Assembly: GCF_000422445.1 (NCBI RefSeq)
Contig: NZ_AULU01000003.1
Span: 248,001-312,000, forward strand
DNA length: 64,000 bases
Reading direction: 5' to 3'
From: Paenibacillus assamensis DSM 18201
GTDB taxonomy: Bacteria > Bacillota > Bacilli > Paenibacillales > Paenibacillaceae
This document shows positions 27,441 to 36,722 of this stretch, one piece after another. Made by a program: the position numbers and the translations under genes. Every line of letters begins with the position of its first letter. Positions within the stretch are counted from its first letter, which is position 1. Below the pieces are notes generated by a model. That model saw nothing but the letters and a program-made list of their open reading frames with translations, was not told the DNA's origin and searched no databases.

Positions 27441-28532
27441 TTAGTGTTTATGTCCTTGACCACTATGATCGTGGCCGTGATCATGCTCGTAGTCGTGTTT
27501 ATGGCTATGTTCATGGTCGTGTTCATGGTCATGTTTATGGTCATGTACATGTCCACTATCACCTTCATGATTATGATCATGCTGCTCTGCCGCCTGCGGC
27601 CCAACCTCACATATTAGATCCCCATGTTGGATCGAAGAGTCTTCTACTTGCACGGTAGCATGATCGATCTCATACTTTTTCTTGAGGAGCATCAGAGCCT
27701 CATTCAGAACAAAATAACTATCCGTCCCGTCTTTAACCTTCAAATGGCAACTCAATGCATCAAATCCTGACGTTACCGTCCAAATATGAAGATCATGAAC
27801 ATGAATAACACCTGAAATACTTGCCAGTGTACGGCTTACTTCCTCCGTGTCTAATCGAGAAGGAGCACCTTCCATCAATACATTAACCGAATCCCTCGTC
27901 ACACGCCATGCACTTATAATAATTAGAATGGCTACGATAATACTAATAATCGGGTCTGCTACATACCATTCGAACTTCCACATAATGAATCCAGCTGCAA
28001 TGGCTCCAATCGAACCGAGCATATCGCCTAGTACATGCAAATAGGCACTCCGCATATTCAAGTTATTTTTTATATCGCCTCTCATCAGTACATAAGCAGC
28101 AGCAATGTTAGCCAGTAGACCAGCAAATGCAATTCCCATCATCGACAAACTCGCTACTTCCTGCGGATTAACAAGTCGTTCATAAGCTTCCCACAGGATG
28201 ACACCAGAAATAAGAACAAGTGTAATACCATTTATAAATGCAGCTAATATTTCAAATCTGTAAAATCCATAAGTCTTCTTCGGCGAAGGCTTCTTTGCAG
28301 CAAAGATCATGGCAATCAAGCTGAGCAGCAATGATGAAGCATCGCTAAGCATATGCCCTGCATCCGATAATAGCGCAAGGCTATTTGTAATAACGCCCCC
28401 CACCACTTCCACGATGAGGAAGACGAATATAATAATTAAGGACCAGAACAGCGCTTTCTTATTCGCGCCCCTTCCATGTGAATGCCCATGATCGTGTCCG
28501 TGAGCATGGCTATGTCCGTGATGCAAGCCCAT
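27441..28532 (-). CDS. czcD: Cation diffusion facilitator (zinc exporter)
   Basis: 363-residue CDF transporter that exports Zn2+ and related divalent metals in exchange for protons. Six membrane helices span about residues 28-205. The helix II metal site DAGHMLSD (Asp57, His60, Asp64) and the helix V HVLGDMLGS site are present. The cytoplasmic ferredoxin-like domain (about 220-305) follows. Both ends are His-rich: residues 4-19 and a long C-terminal run of alternating His, Asp and Glu (about 318-363), encoded by near-tandem hexanucleotides. Start ATG 28532 has AAAGGGG upstream; the longer frame to 28577 has none. Zinc is the best guess for the metal; cobalt or cadmium are possible. Confidence 0.9.
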   Translation of the reverse strand: MGLHHGHSHAHGHDHGHSHGRGANKKALFWSLIIIFVFLIVEVVGGVITNSLALLSDAGHMLSDASSLLLSLIAMIFAAKKPSPKKTYGFYRFEILAAFINGITLVLISGVILWEAYERLVNPQEVASLSMMGIAFAGLLANIAAAYVLMRGDIKNNLNMRSAYLHVLGDMLGSIGAIAAGFIMWKFEWYVADPIISIIVAILIIISAWRVTRDSVNVLMEGAPSRLDTEEVSRTLASISGVIHVHDLHIWTVTSGFDALSCHLKVKDGTDSYFVLNEALMLLKKKYEIDHATVQVEDSSIQHGDLICEVGPQAAEQHDHNHEGDSGHVHDHKHDHEHDHEHSHKHDYEHDHGHDHSGQGHKH

Positions 28533-28750
28533 AGTGAGTTCCCCTTTCGTTCCATAACATTTCCTTTTGTTACCCACATTATACCGTTTGTTATTATAAT
28601 ATTCAAGTAATTATTTGAATGAATATTTGAAAACTGATTTTTTTCCGAGAGTTAGCCGTTTCATAATCTTTAGTATTTACTCATTTCTCCTTAATCTTTA
28701 GTATTCAATCTTTCATTGTTAAACTTTAATCTCCTGCACCCTGTTACAGC

Positions 28751-28778
28751 AAAAAGACCGTCACTTATCGTAACGGTC
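28751..28778 (-). terminator. Minus-strand terminator
   Basis: GACCGT (28756-28761) pairs with ACGGTC (28773-28778); the A-run 28751-28755 gives five T on the minus strand. It may end transcription coming from the UPF0316 gene. Confidence 0.55.
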
Positions 28779-28914
28779 AGCTTGTTGAGCAGCTCTCCCA
28801 TTTTAAACTCATCTTCCTACGCGAACTTGCTAGGTCTCCAACTTCTCAATGCTTCTCAAAGAGATTGGCAATTTACAAGCATGACGTTGGACAGGGTAAA
28901 TCGAATGTGTGACA

Positions 28915-29100
28915 AAAATATTCCTGCAAAAGTGCAGGTTTTAAGTTCGTTATTGCCACTAATAAGGTCAAATCCTGCATTTGTGCAGGCTTTTAGCCCA
29001 ATATGGTGAGGATTCAGCGCATTTGAAGGCATAAAGATACACATTTGCATCTTTTCATCTATAATTGCAGCCTCAAGCCTCAAAAAGATGTACATTTGCA
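28915..29100. repeat. TGCA-rich hairpin repeat cluster
   Basis: Contains CCTGCAAAAGTGCAGG followed by TTTT (near 28922) and CCTGCATTTGTGCAGG followed by CTTTT (near 28975), each a self-complementary mini-hairpin. Related words CATTTGCATC and CATTTGCAGG follow. The core resembles the CTGCACTTTTG element at 21903-22079, so both gaps may hold the same genomic repeat family. Confidence 0.5.
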
Positions 29101-29195
29101 GGAATAACACTGGCATCCTCATCAATCCCAAATAACCTATTTCGCATCCGCCAAATCAATAAGCGAAGAGTATCTCCGCTTATCGAGTGTATCGC

Positions 29196-29711
29196 TTATC
29201 TTCGCGTGCTCTTCGTCCAAAAGCCACCGTATAACTGTGTCGGTTCATACGTTACAATAAACGCCTTCGGTTCAATTTCCAATATCGATTTGTACAGCTT
29301 CTTTTGATTTTTTCGCTTTGCCAGCACTTCATACATCATACGGTCCCCATCACGACCATGCCCGATCCAAGTCGTTACGCCATAACCGGAATCACGAAGT
29401 TTGTTCGCTAATTGGGTCTCTGGATCGTTCACGATGATGCGTAAAGTCACATAACCCAGTGCTATTTTTTCTTCTATCCATGTCCCAACAAGTACACCCA
29501 AACCGTAACCAACCGCATAGACGATTAAACTAATTGGCTGATCCAAATATTGCAGCACCATATTAAGACCCAATACATAAATCGTAATCTCAATACAACT
29601 TATGCCTGCTGCATAATATCGTTGGTTCTTCAATGTCAAAATCATCCGCAGTGTGAAGAACGTGACATATACAATTTGGATGACAAATATGGAAATAAGG
29701 ATTTCAATCAT
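29196..29711 (-). CDS. UPF0316 membrane protein (YebE-like)
   Basis: 171-residue integral membrane protein. Three membrane helices fill residues 1-85 (IEILISIFVIQIVYVTFF, AAGISCIEITIYVLGL, LIVYAVGYGLGVLVG), followed by the conserved WIEEKIALGYVTLRII and a soluble C-terminal domain of the DUF2179/GlnB-like type (GYGVTTWIGHGRDGDRMMYEVLAKR). The family is widespread in Bacillales with no established function. Start ATG 29711 has AGGAGA 10 nt upstream; the longer frame to 29732 starts upstream of that site. Confidence 0.85.
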   Translation of the reverse strand: MIEILISIFVIQIVYVTFFTLRMILTLKNQRYYAAGISCIEITIYVLGLNMVLQYLDQPISLIVYAVGYGLGVLVGTWIEEKIALGYVTLRIIVNDPETQLANKLRDSGYGVTTWIGHGRDGDRMMYEVLAKRKNQKKLYKSILEIEPKAFIVTYEPTQLYGGFWTKSTRR

Positions 29712-29905
29712 AAATCTGTTCTCTCCTGTCAATGATCACTACTGTTCGCTACATTACCCCGTTTGTGTGCTTTCTAACCTTGTAAAATAAGGAAACGCAG
29801 AACAGCCGTAAATAACGAGGAGCTTAACGCTAGAGTCAATCAAAAATAACCTTCGTCTATTTAAGAATCTTCACTGTTTGAGTTTGATGTTTGATGTTTG
29901 TTTCA

Positions 29906-30772
29906 TCAACCATTATATAAATAGACTGCCCATTTTACGCCGATTACAAGAAGCAGCAATCCGATCGAGACGGTCAACTCACCCATCGCACCGTATATAT
30001 CACCAGATAGTCCGCCAATTCTGCGCTGAACCACACAAGCAATCCAATGCGTTACACCTAGTAGAACCAGAATGAGTATTAGTGACCCAACACCCACCCA
30101 TATCCATAGATGCTGCATAGTAATGACCGCCAATATAGTAGTTGGTTCATACAGCCCCGCGTACGAAAGAGAAGCCGTGATAAATACACATACTCCAAAT
30201 AAAACTAGCATAACGATTGCTGATACGAGCAAATGCGTACGTTTCGTCCCCATAAAATAGCGACCTAAGCCAGATTCTGCTTCGGTATGCGGATATACGA
30301 CAATCGCCCATACCATGACATAGCGGCTCATAATAAATGGCAGCGCAACAAGCGGACTCCAACTACCCATTTCGAATAGTGCACCGATAAATGACCACTG
30401 CATAAGCAAAATCAGAACACAAGCAAGCACACCCATTGCACCTACTCGACTATCCTTCATGATTTCGATAACTTTGTCACGATCCCGGTTGCTTAACATG
30501 CCATCTGCTGTATCCATAAGACCATCCATATGCAATCCACCCGATAACACCACCGCAAAAAACACGAGCAGCGCGGCGGCTGGATATGCTGGTAATACGA
30601 ACTGGAGAAGAGCTCCTGCCAGCCATATGCACAGTCCAATTGCGGCGCCTGCCAATGGAAACCAGATGGTGCTAAGCTTAAGCACTTCAGGCGTGAATGG
30701 TACTTGCTTGCGGATAGGGATCCGCGTCAGAAATTGCAGCGCTGCGATGGCGCTATAGAAATGAGCTTTCAT
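29906..30772 (-). CDS. cobS: Adenosylcobinamide-GDP ribazoletransferase
   Basis: 288-residue polytopic membrane enzyme that joins adenosylcobinamide-GDP and alpha-ribazole (phosphate) to give adenosylcobalamin (phosphate), the last nucleotide-loop assembly step. The family signatures are FLTRIPI near the N-terminus and GGLHMDGLMDTADGM with acidic metal-binding residues (about 76-91), followed by RDKVIEIMKDSRVGAMG. Start overlaps the cobU stop (ATGA). Last gene of the btuFCD-cobTUS operon. Confidence 0.95.
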   Translation of the reverse strand: MKAHFYSAIAALQFLTRIPIRKQVPFTPEVLKLSTIWFPLAGAAIGLCIWLAGALLQFVLPAYPAAALLVFFAVVLSGGLHMDGLMDTADGMLSNRDRDKVIEIMKDSRVGAMGVLACVLILLMQWSFIGALFEMGSWSPLVALPFIMSRYVMVWAIVVYPHTEAESGLGRYFMGTKRTHLLVSAIVMLVLFGVCVFITASLSYAGLYEPTTILAVITMQHLWIWVGVGSLILILVLLGVTHWIACVVQRRIGGLSGDIYGAMGELTVSIGLLLLVIGVKWAVYLYNG

Positions 30773-31335
30773 AGCTGTACCATCCTGCTCTTCAATTCTA
30801 TCGGTATCCCTGCTGTTACAAGATACACCTCGTCAGCCAACGATGCTATGCGCTGATTCAACCTGCCCGCATGATCCCGAAATGTTCGTCCAAGCTCGTA
30901 AGCTGGCACAACACCACTGCCTACTTCATTCGTAACGAGAATAACGGTCCCTTGTTTGCTAAATTGCCCTACGGCCTCTTCTAATTGAGTGATTCGATCT
31001 GCTAGCAATTGATCAGCATCTTTCCGCTGCTCAACGGCCAACAACTCATTCGATAACCAGACTGTGAGGCAATCAACTAGCACATAACAGGATGTTTCCT
31101 GCCGCAGCTGCTCTGGTAAGTCCAAGGAACATTCTTTACTGCTCCAAGCATAGCCGCTGTAGTCTCGATCCTGTTTATGCCTATTTATACGCTCTTTCAT
31201 TTCCTGATCAAAAGGCTGTGCAGTAGCATAATAACAACTCCCTGCCGGAGCTAACTTCATCATATACTTCTCAGCGAACGTACTCTTCCCGCTGCGAGCA
31301 CCGCCTGTTACGAGGATAAGGCGATGGCTGCTCAT
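30769..31335 (-). CDS. cobU: Adenosylcobinamide kinase/guanylyltransferase
   Basis: 188-residue bifunctional enzyme that phosphorylates adenosylcobinamide and then adds GMP. The P-loop GGARSGKS is at residues 8-15; the RINRHKQDR segment carries the His that accepts GMP; VLVDCLTVWLSNEL and LVTNEVGSGVVP are family motifs. Start overlaps the cobT stop and the stop overlaps the cobS start, both by four bases. Confidence 0.95.
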   Translation of the reverse strand: MSSHRLILVTGGARSGKSTFAEKYMMKLAPAGSCYYATAQPFDQEMKERINRHKQDRDYSGYAWSSKECSLDLPEQLRQETSCYVLVDCLTVWLSNELLAVEQRKDADQLLADRITQLEEAVGQFSKQGTVILVTNEVGSGVVPAYELGRTFRDHAGRLNQRIASLADEVYLVTAGIPIELKSRMVQL

Positions 31336-32384
31336 GCTTCTTTCCCCGATACACCAGCCTGAGCGAATGTAGCCATTTCACGCATAATCGAGCATGCAGA
31401 ATCAATCAACGGAAAGGCAAGCACGGCTCCTGTTCCTTCACCTAGGCGCATATTCAAGTGCAGCACAGGCTGTAGTTCCATTTCACGGAGAACAGCTAGG
31501 TGCCCTCTTTCCTCTGACAAGTGAGAACTTATTAAATATGGACGGACTTCAGGAACAAGACGAACAGCTGCAAGCGCAGCAACACTTGAGATGAATCCAT
31601 CAATAACTACTGGTACACGATGCTTTGCTGCACCAATAATAACACCGACCAAACCACCAATTTCAAGCCCGCCCACTTTGGCGAGCACATCCATAGCATC
31701 ATTTGGGTCTGGCGCATTTACATGTAACGCTTGACTCACAACATCACATTTATGCTTCCACAACTCATCTCCAATACCTGTCCCTCTGCCGACTGTATCT
31801 TCAGGCTGCAAGCCTGTAAATGCACACAGCATAGCTGAGCTTGCAGTCGTATTGCCAATTCCCATTTCCCCAGTAGCGATCAATCGATAGCCTTCATCAA
31901 TCAATTGCTCTGCAACATCGATGCCCACACAAATTGCTGCTTTTGCTTCTTCGTGGCTCATCGCTGCTCCCTTAGCCATATTCGCTGTACCGCGCTTCAC
32001 TTTGCGAGACAGTAGCTTGGGATGTACCAAATCAGCATTTACACCAATATCAACACAGTACACATCCGCACCTGCCTGTCTTGCAAGCACATTAACTGCG
32101 GCGCCTCCATGGACAAAATTCATCACCATTTGTGGGGTTACTTCAGCAGGGAAAGCACTCACTCCCTCAGCACATACTCCATGGTCCCCCGCCATCACAA
32201 TGACAGCACGCTTATCGATATTAGGAACCAGTTGCCCCGTGATTGCAGCAAGCTGCATCGATAAATGCTCTAACACCCCAAGACTTCCTTGCGGCTTCGT
32301 CAATTGATTCTGATGATCAAGTGCAGCTTGGCGCACTTCTTCATTTAATTTTGGAATAGCTGGAATCCAATTTGTTTGCATCAT
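31332..32384 (-). CDS. cobT: Dimethylbenzimidazole phosphoribosyltransferase
   Basis: 350-residue nicotinate-nucleotide:DMB phosphoribosyltransferase, which makes alpha-ribazole phosphate for the lower ligand of cobalamin. Motifs: LTKPQGSLGVLE, VMAGDHGVCAEGVSAFP, ATGEMGIGNTTAS and the C-terminal LNMRLGEGTGAVL with the catalytic Glu. Start ATG 32384 is favoured because GAGGTG lies 8 nt upstream; ATG 32390 is only 2 nt from it. It follows the ABC ATPase gene by about 60 nt. Confidence 0.95.
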   Translation of the reverse strand: MMQTNWIPAIPKLNEEVRQAALDHQNQLTKPQGSLGVLEHLSMQLAAITGQLVPNIDKRAVIVMAGDHGVCAEGVSAFPAEVTPQMVMNFVHGGAAVNVLARQAGADVYCVDIGVNADLVHPKLLSRKVKRGTANMAKGAAMSHEEAKAAICVGIDVAEQLIDEGYRLIATGEMGIGNTTASSAMLCAFTGLQPEDTVGRGTGIGDELWKHKCDVVSQALHVNAPDPNDAMDVLAKVGGLEIGGLVGVIIGAAKHRVPVVIDGFISSVAALAAVRLVPEVRPYLISSHLSEERGHLAVLREMELQPVLHLNMRLGEGTGAVLAFPLIDSACSIMREMATFAQAGVSGKEA

Positions 32385-32445
32385 ATTCATTTCACCTCAT
32401 CAAATTCTTTCACACAATCCCATTGCTTTAACTGATAACTAGAAA

Positions 32446-33312
32446 CTACTCTACTGACGTATATAACTCTTCTGGACAAAGAAGCACTTGCGGACGATTC
32501 ACTTTCGGATGACTGACAATTTCAGCATGAACATGAAATACCTGCTCAAAGCATTCACTCGTAATCATCTCTGCCGCACTCCCTTGCCCATGTATGATTC
32601 CTTCATTTAGCACGGCGATTCGATCGCAATAGAGCGCAGCCAAATTTAGATCATGCAGAACAGAAACAACGGTTAGACCGCAATCTTTTTGCCAATCGCG
32701 AATAATGTCCATAAACTGCATTTGATAATGAATATCTAGATAAGTCGTCGGTTCATCCAGCAAAATAATACTAGGTGATTGTGCCATCAGCTTGGCTAGC
32801 GCGACACGTTGACGCTGCCCCCCACTCAATCGATCAATTCGACGATCTGCTAATTGTTCCAACTGCAGCCGTTCCATAATATGATCGATAAATGGTCCAC
32901 TATCTTCGTTTTCGGTTCCCCACCACGATTGATATGGAAACCGCCCCATTTCGACAACTTCACGAACGCTATAGTGCAGTGGTGGAATCGTTTCTTGCTG
33001 CAACACTGCCATTAATCGAGATAGCTCCTTGCGCTTATACGCGCCTAACGGACGACCATATAATTGAACTTCACCAGATGTCGGCTGTTCAGCACGGGAT
33101 AATATAGAAAGCAATGTTGACTTCCCGCTACCATTTGGTCCAATAATCCCTAACCATTCACCTTTGCGTATTTCCAGGGAAATATCCTGTAACACAGGCA
33201 GCTTACTATAACCATGCGTGATAGCCTGCGCGGATAAAATGACCTCTCCTTGAGGAACTGGTCGAGCATCGGCCAATTGAGCGAAGTGGTTCATGCTTAT
33301 TTGCTCTCTCAT
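32446..33312 (-). CDS. btuD: Cobalamin/iron-type ABC transporter ATPase
   Basis: 288-residue ATPase of the FecE/BtuD family. Walker A GPNGSGKS, signature LSGGQRQR, Walker B IILLDEPTT and switch VLHDLN are intact. AGGAGGG lies 6 nt before ATG 33312; ATG 33318 (ATGA overlap with the permease stop) is the alternative. The family also serves siderophores, so the cobalamin assignment rests on the downstream cob genes. Confidence 0.85.
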   Translation of the reverse strand: MREQISMNHFAQLADARPVPQGEVILSAQAITHGYSKLPVLQDISLEIRKGEWLGIIGPNGSGKSTLLSILSRAEQPTSGEVQLYGRPLGAYKRKELSRLMAVLQQETIPPLHYSVREVVEMGRFPYQSWWGTENEDSGPFIDHIMERLQLEQLADRRIDRLSGGQRQRVALAKLMAQSPSIILLDEPTTYLDIHYQMQFMDIIRDWQKDCGLTVVSVLHDLNLAALYCDRIAVLNEGIIHGQGSAAEMITSECFEQVFHVHAEIVSHPKVNRPQVLLCPEELYTSVE

Positions 33313-33314
33313 AG

Positions 33315-34388
33315 TCATCCCTCCTGAGACTTACGCTTGTTGCGAATAAGTAAAAAGGCGAAAAATGGCGCGCCAAGGAATGAAGTCACGACGCCCAATG
33401 GAATTTCTGTCGGAGCCAGCAGCGTACGAGCAATCGTATCTGCCCACAGTACGTATAAGGCACCGCCCAATGCAGACATCGGAATGAGGAAGCGATAGTC
33501 GGCCCCGATGATCAATCTTAGCAGATGCGGCACGACTAGCCCTACGAACCCGATCACACCCGCAACAGAAACGGCTGCCGCTGCTACAAAGGTTGCTGTC
33601 AGTAGCACAATCCATTTCGTCCGTTCGACATGCAGTCCCATATGCGCTGCTTGACGCTCTCCCAATGCAAGCATATTTAGAGAACGGGAGTATGCAATAA
33701 GTACAATAAGCCCACCGACAAAATACGGCAGCAATATTCCAGCATACGACCAACCTCGCATTGCCAAGCTGCCCATCGTCCAGAACAAAATTTCATTAAT
33801 TCCGTCTTGAGACATAGCAACCAAGAACGATACGATCGCTCCAAGGAAGGATTGCATAACGACCCCAGATAAGATTAGTGTCTGGATCGGCAGCTTCCCA
33901 TTCTCTCTAGCCATTCTTAATACAACAAACAAAGCCATAACAGCTGTTACAAAGGCTGTGACTGGAATTGTCCATTGCCCGAGAAAAGCATATTGCAGTC
34001 CAAAATAAATTAGCAGTGCTGCTCCTACGGAAGCACCCGAAGATATGCCTAGTGTGTATGGATCAGCTAATGGATTGCGCAGCACACCTTGAAACGCAGC
34101 ACCCGAGACACCAAGCGCACCACCTACTAGCAGCGCCATAATGACTCGCGGCAAACGAACATGGATCATAATTTGTGCCGAGGAAGGGTCCCATGTAACA
34201 GGGATGTATTCTCCTACCCACGGCAGATGGTGCAATAATATACGGACGATGTCTCCAAGCGGCAAATCCACAGATCCAACCGCTAAACATATAACAATGG
34301 ACAAGAGGAGCAGCGAAATACCCGCTGCTCCTGCTCCAATACCCCTGTGCTTTTTAATCCATGCTTGTTGTTGAGTAAAAGTTGTCAT
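33315..34388 (-). CDS. btuC: Cobalamin/iron-type ABC transporter permease
   Basis: 357-residue FecCD/BtuC-type permease with about nine to ten membrane helices. Family motifs: VRLPRVIMALLVGGALGVSGAAFQGVLRNPLADPYTLG, GISSGASVGAA, and the C-terminal GFVGLVVPHLLRLIIGADYR that forms the ATPase contact. A weak ribosome site precedes the ATG, 17 nt after the binding-protein stop, suggesting coupling. Specificity inferred from context. Confidence 0.88.
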   Translation of the reverse strand: MTTFTQQQAWIKKHRGIGAGAAGISLLLLSIVICLAVGSVDLPLGDIVRILLHHLPWVGEYIPVTWDPSSAQIMIHVRLPRVIMALLVGGALGVSGAAFQGVLRNPLADPYTLGISSGASVGAALLIYFGLQYAFLGQWTIPVTAFVTAVMALFVVLRMARENGKLPIQTLILSGVVMQSFLGAIVSFLVAMSQDGINEILFWTMGSLAMRGWSYAGILLPYFVGGLIVLIAYSRSLNMLALGERQAAHMGLHVERTKWIVLLTATFVAAAAVSVAGVIGFVGLVVPHLLRLIIGADYRFLIPMSALGGALYVLWADTIARTLLAPTEIPLGVVTSFLGAPFFAFLLIRNKRKSQEG

Positions 34389-34405
34389 TCGTCTGTCATC
34401 CCAAC

Positions 34406-35398
34406 TTATTTTACTTGATCCGGATGGATAGCTTTAGCAATCGATTGCAGCGCATCAGCCAATCTTGGACCCGGACGGCTAATCGTGTCATCTTCGATAC
34501 CGATCACTTGTTTGTTTTTCAGCGCATTCATCTCGCTCCAACCTTTACGCTCACGAATAATCGTCTCAAGTGGCTTATTTGTATCGTAATCTTTCACGCC
34601 TTTTCCATATAAAATAACGTCTGGATTTTTCTTAATAATCGTTTCTTCATTGATTTGGAACCAACCTGTCTGATCAGCGGCAATATTAACGCCTCCAGCG
34701 ATTTCAAGCAATTCATGCATATACTCGCCGCTGCCTACTGTCCAGCCTGGGGAGAATTCCATGTATACGTTCTTCTTAGGCGCATCTTTCACGCTAGCTT
34801 GTACATCCGCACGGACTTTCTTCATATGATCTGTAACTTCCTTCGCATCCGTTTGGCGGTCGGTAATAAGTCCATAAGTCTCTACACTGTTAATGACACC
34901 GTCATATGATTTGGGATCCAACTTAAATGTACGGATTCCCATATCACGGAACTTGTTAACAGCCTCATCCTTCATTGCGATACCTGTAAATACAACATCG
35001 GGTTTCGCAGCAATAATAGCTTCTACATTCGGCTCCAACCCGCCCATTTTCGGCTTTGTTGCAGCTGCTGCTGGATAATCATCGTGATCAGATACACCTA
35101 CGATCTCTTTATCCAAACCAATCGCAAATAGCATTTCCGTATCTGCTGGAGAAACAGAGACAATTCGTTCAGGTGCCTTCTCAAATGTGAATTCCTGCCC
35201 TGTCGCATCTTTAATTTTCAGAGGATAGGTTGTCTTCAATTCTTGGTCAGCAGGCTTCGACTCCGGAGTTGGTGTCTCAACCTGACCTTTAGTCTCAGCT
35301 GGCTTCGCCGTATTTGCGCCACCGCAAGCCATAACTGTCAATGATAATGCCACAATAGTTAGTAAACTAAGTATGCGTTTCCAATTTCCAAGCTTCAT
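34406..35398 (-). CDS. btuF: Cobalamin-type ABC transporter binding lipoprotein
   Basis: 330-residue helical-backbone binding protein (BtuF/FecB/TroA fold). The signal peptide ends in lipobox VMAC with the lipidated Cys at residue 25. The N-terminal binding lobe has the usual PERIVSVSPADTEMLFAIG start and the AIIAAKPDVVF segment. It captures corrinoid or a ferric siderophore outside the membrane; the cob genes in the same operon favour corrinoid. AAGGAGA precedes the ATG. First gene of the operon. The upstream region shows no recognisable cobalamin riboswitch. Confidence 0.85.
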   Translation of the reverse strand: MKLGNWKRILSLLTIVALSLTVMACGGANTAKPAETKGQVETPTPESKPADQELKTTYPLKIKDATGQEFTFEKAPERIVSVSPADTEMLFAIGLDKEIVGVSDHDDYPAAAATKPKMGGLEPNVEAIIAAKPDVVFTGIAMKDEAVNKFRDMGIRTFKLDPKSYDGVINSVETYGLITDRQTDAKEVTDHMKKVRADVQASVKDAPKKNVYMEFSPGWTVGSGEYMHELLEIAGGVNIAADQTGWFQINEETIIKKNPDVILYGKGVKDYDTNKPLETIIRERKGWSEMNALKNKQVIGIEDDTISRPGPRLADALQSIAKAIHPDQVK

Positions 35399-36136
35399 AA
35401 CCGGTTTCTCTCCTTATTTACCATGCAATGTAGTCATTCTGTCGTCTCAAGATGCAATATATACACGAACGCAATCGTTTCGACTCTTATATTGTAGATG
35501 AAAATTTCAAACCAATGCAACTCCCATCCTACTTGAACACATGTTTGATTATAGTAAGTAGCTTTCGTAATGACAAGGAAAATGATCATATCGCCAGCCA
35601 TTTTTCCAATTTATAATAAATAAACAGCAAAAACCTCGCTGGACTCTTCATATAATCGCTACAATTATTGCTCCAAAGGAATGCACCCATCCAAAGGTAT
35701 GCCTGAGGCCAACTCACTGCAACCTTGTACAACGAACATCGTCAAAATAAGAAAGGGGCGTTTACATGGAATAATGATTAAAGAAATTTGTACTTCTTCT
35801 CTACGTCTGCATACCCTCTAGAAAACGATCATATATCTAAGACGCAGTAAAATACAATGCCGCACCCGGCTAATTGCCCACCATCATTTCAACTTCTACT
35901 TCTCTGCCACAGTCACTTTTTCATTTCATCCAGCAATCCGAACTTGTATGATAAGGAAGCGCCTCTAAAAAAATATTTTCAAACTAATCTCATAAAAGCG
36001 CTCACTATAACAACTCTGTTAAATGTTGTATAATAATAAGACTTTCTTTACATTCTGCATATTTATCTGTTTAGTAATCTGTTTACTCATCTGCTTATTC
36101 ATAAATTATTATTACCCATTAAAGGAGGAGCCACCT
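35399..36136. other. Large divergent intergenic region
   Basis: About 740 nt between btuF (minus) and a small membrane-protein gene (plus). I looked for the conserved B12 box and the GCCACTG core of cobalamin riboswitches on both strands and did not find a convincing match. There is a short CAGC/GCTG hairpin near 35622-35642 and GCCGCACCCGGC at about 35859. Nothing else is recognisable. Confidence 0.5.
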
Positions 36137-36634
36137 ATGCCGGTGCAGTACAAGACAGCTTGGGCTTCACTAAGCGCCGCCATTCTCGTTACCGTCTATT
36201 ATTCTTGGAATCTTCTTGCTCTTAAAGGAAATATAACGCTGCATAGTTCAGAAATGATGTCGTTAGCACGTAACGTATTCGGATTCACGATTATTGTCCA
36301 AATGCTAATCCTATTCATCCACTTCGTTTCCAAAGATGAGCCTGATCTCAAAGAGCAAGCTCGCTTTATATCCCTTCGTTCAGGACGTATAGCGCTCTTA
36401 TTTTTAATTGTTGCTGTTGCGTCTTGTGCCGCTTATCTCATTTATGTCGCAGATACACGCTCCTTGCTGCTCTCGCCGCTGATTAGTGCGCATTTACTCG
36501 TTAGCGTATTGCTTGCAGCATGGATAATAAGGTACACCGCCGAGTTATGGATGTATCATCGCGCACGACACTTGAGCGTAGAAAGCGTGGGGACCCCAGC
36601 TTCACCCGATGATTCTAATCCATTTCTAACCTGA
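36137..36634 (+). CDS. Small membrane protein, unknown
   Basis: 165-residue protein with four predicted membrane helices (about 8-25, 45-63, 82-104, 115-135) and a short charged C-terminal tail ending in Pro/Ser/Asp-rich residues. I do not recognise the family. Start ATG 36137 follows AAAGGAGG (36121-36128) at 8 nt. The frame extends 38 codons upstream to 36023 with a further hydrophobic stretch but no ribosome site there. It is monocistronic with a strong terminator. Confidence 0.7.
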   Translation: MPVQYKTAWASLSAAILVTVYYSWNLLALKGNITLHSSEMMSLARNVFGFTIIVQMLILFIHFVSKDEPDLKEQARFISLRSGRIALLFLIVAVASCAAYLIYVADTRSLLLSPLISAHLLVSVLLAAWIIRYTAELWMYHRARHLSVESVGTPASPDDSNPFLT

Positions 36635-36663
36635 GGTGCTTCAACTGCTGAAGTGACCAAACA

Positions 36664-36708
36664 TATAAAAAAAGTCCCTGTTCACCACCTATGGTACAGG
36701 GACTTTCA
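36664..36708. terminator. Bidirectional terminator
   Basis: AAAGTCCCTGT (36671-36681) pairs with ACAGGGACTTT (36696-36706). The A-run 5' of the stem gives a long T-run on the minus strand. Serves the membrane-protein gene and the convergent nitroreductase gene. Confidence 0.85.
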
Positions 36709-36722
36709 CATGTATGATCCAA

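Larger units (their letters stand above)
28533..29195. other. Intergenic region with hairpin repeats
   Basis: About 660 nt without a supported gene. It contains a minus-strand terminator (28751-28778), CCTGCA-N4-TGCAGG mini-hairpins around 28925 and 28972, further (T)TTTGCA(G) words to 29100, and a paired AAGCGAAGAGTATCTCCGCTT element near 29160. A minus-strand frame at 28856-29131 repeats the codons of these words and is not a convincing gene. Confidence 0.6.

Noticed and set aside
28856-29131. 91-codon minus-strand frame
   Set aside because: Recurrent CTFAG/CIF-like motifs come from TGCA-rich hairpin repeats; no ribosome site and no conservation argument.
35690-35760. Possible cobalamin riboswitch (CTCAGGCATACC on the minus strand)
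   Set aside because: It loosely resembles the B12-box word but the GCCACTG core and the surrounding conserved blocks are missing.
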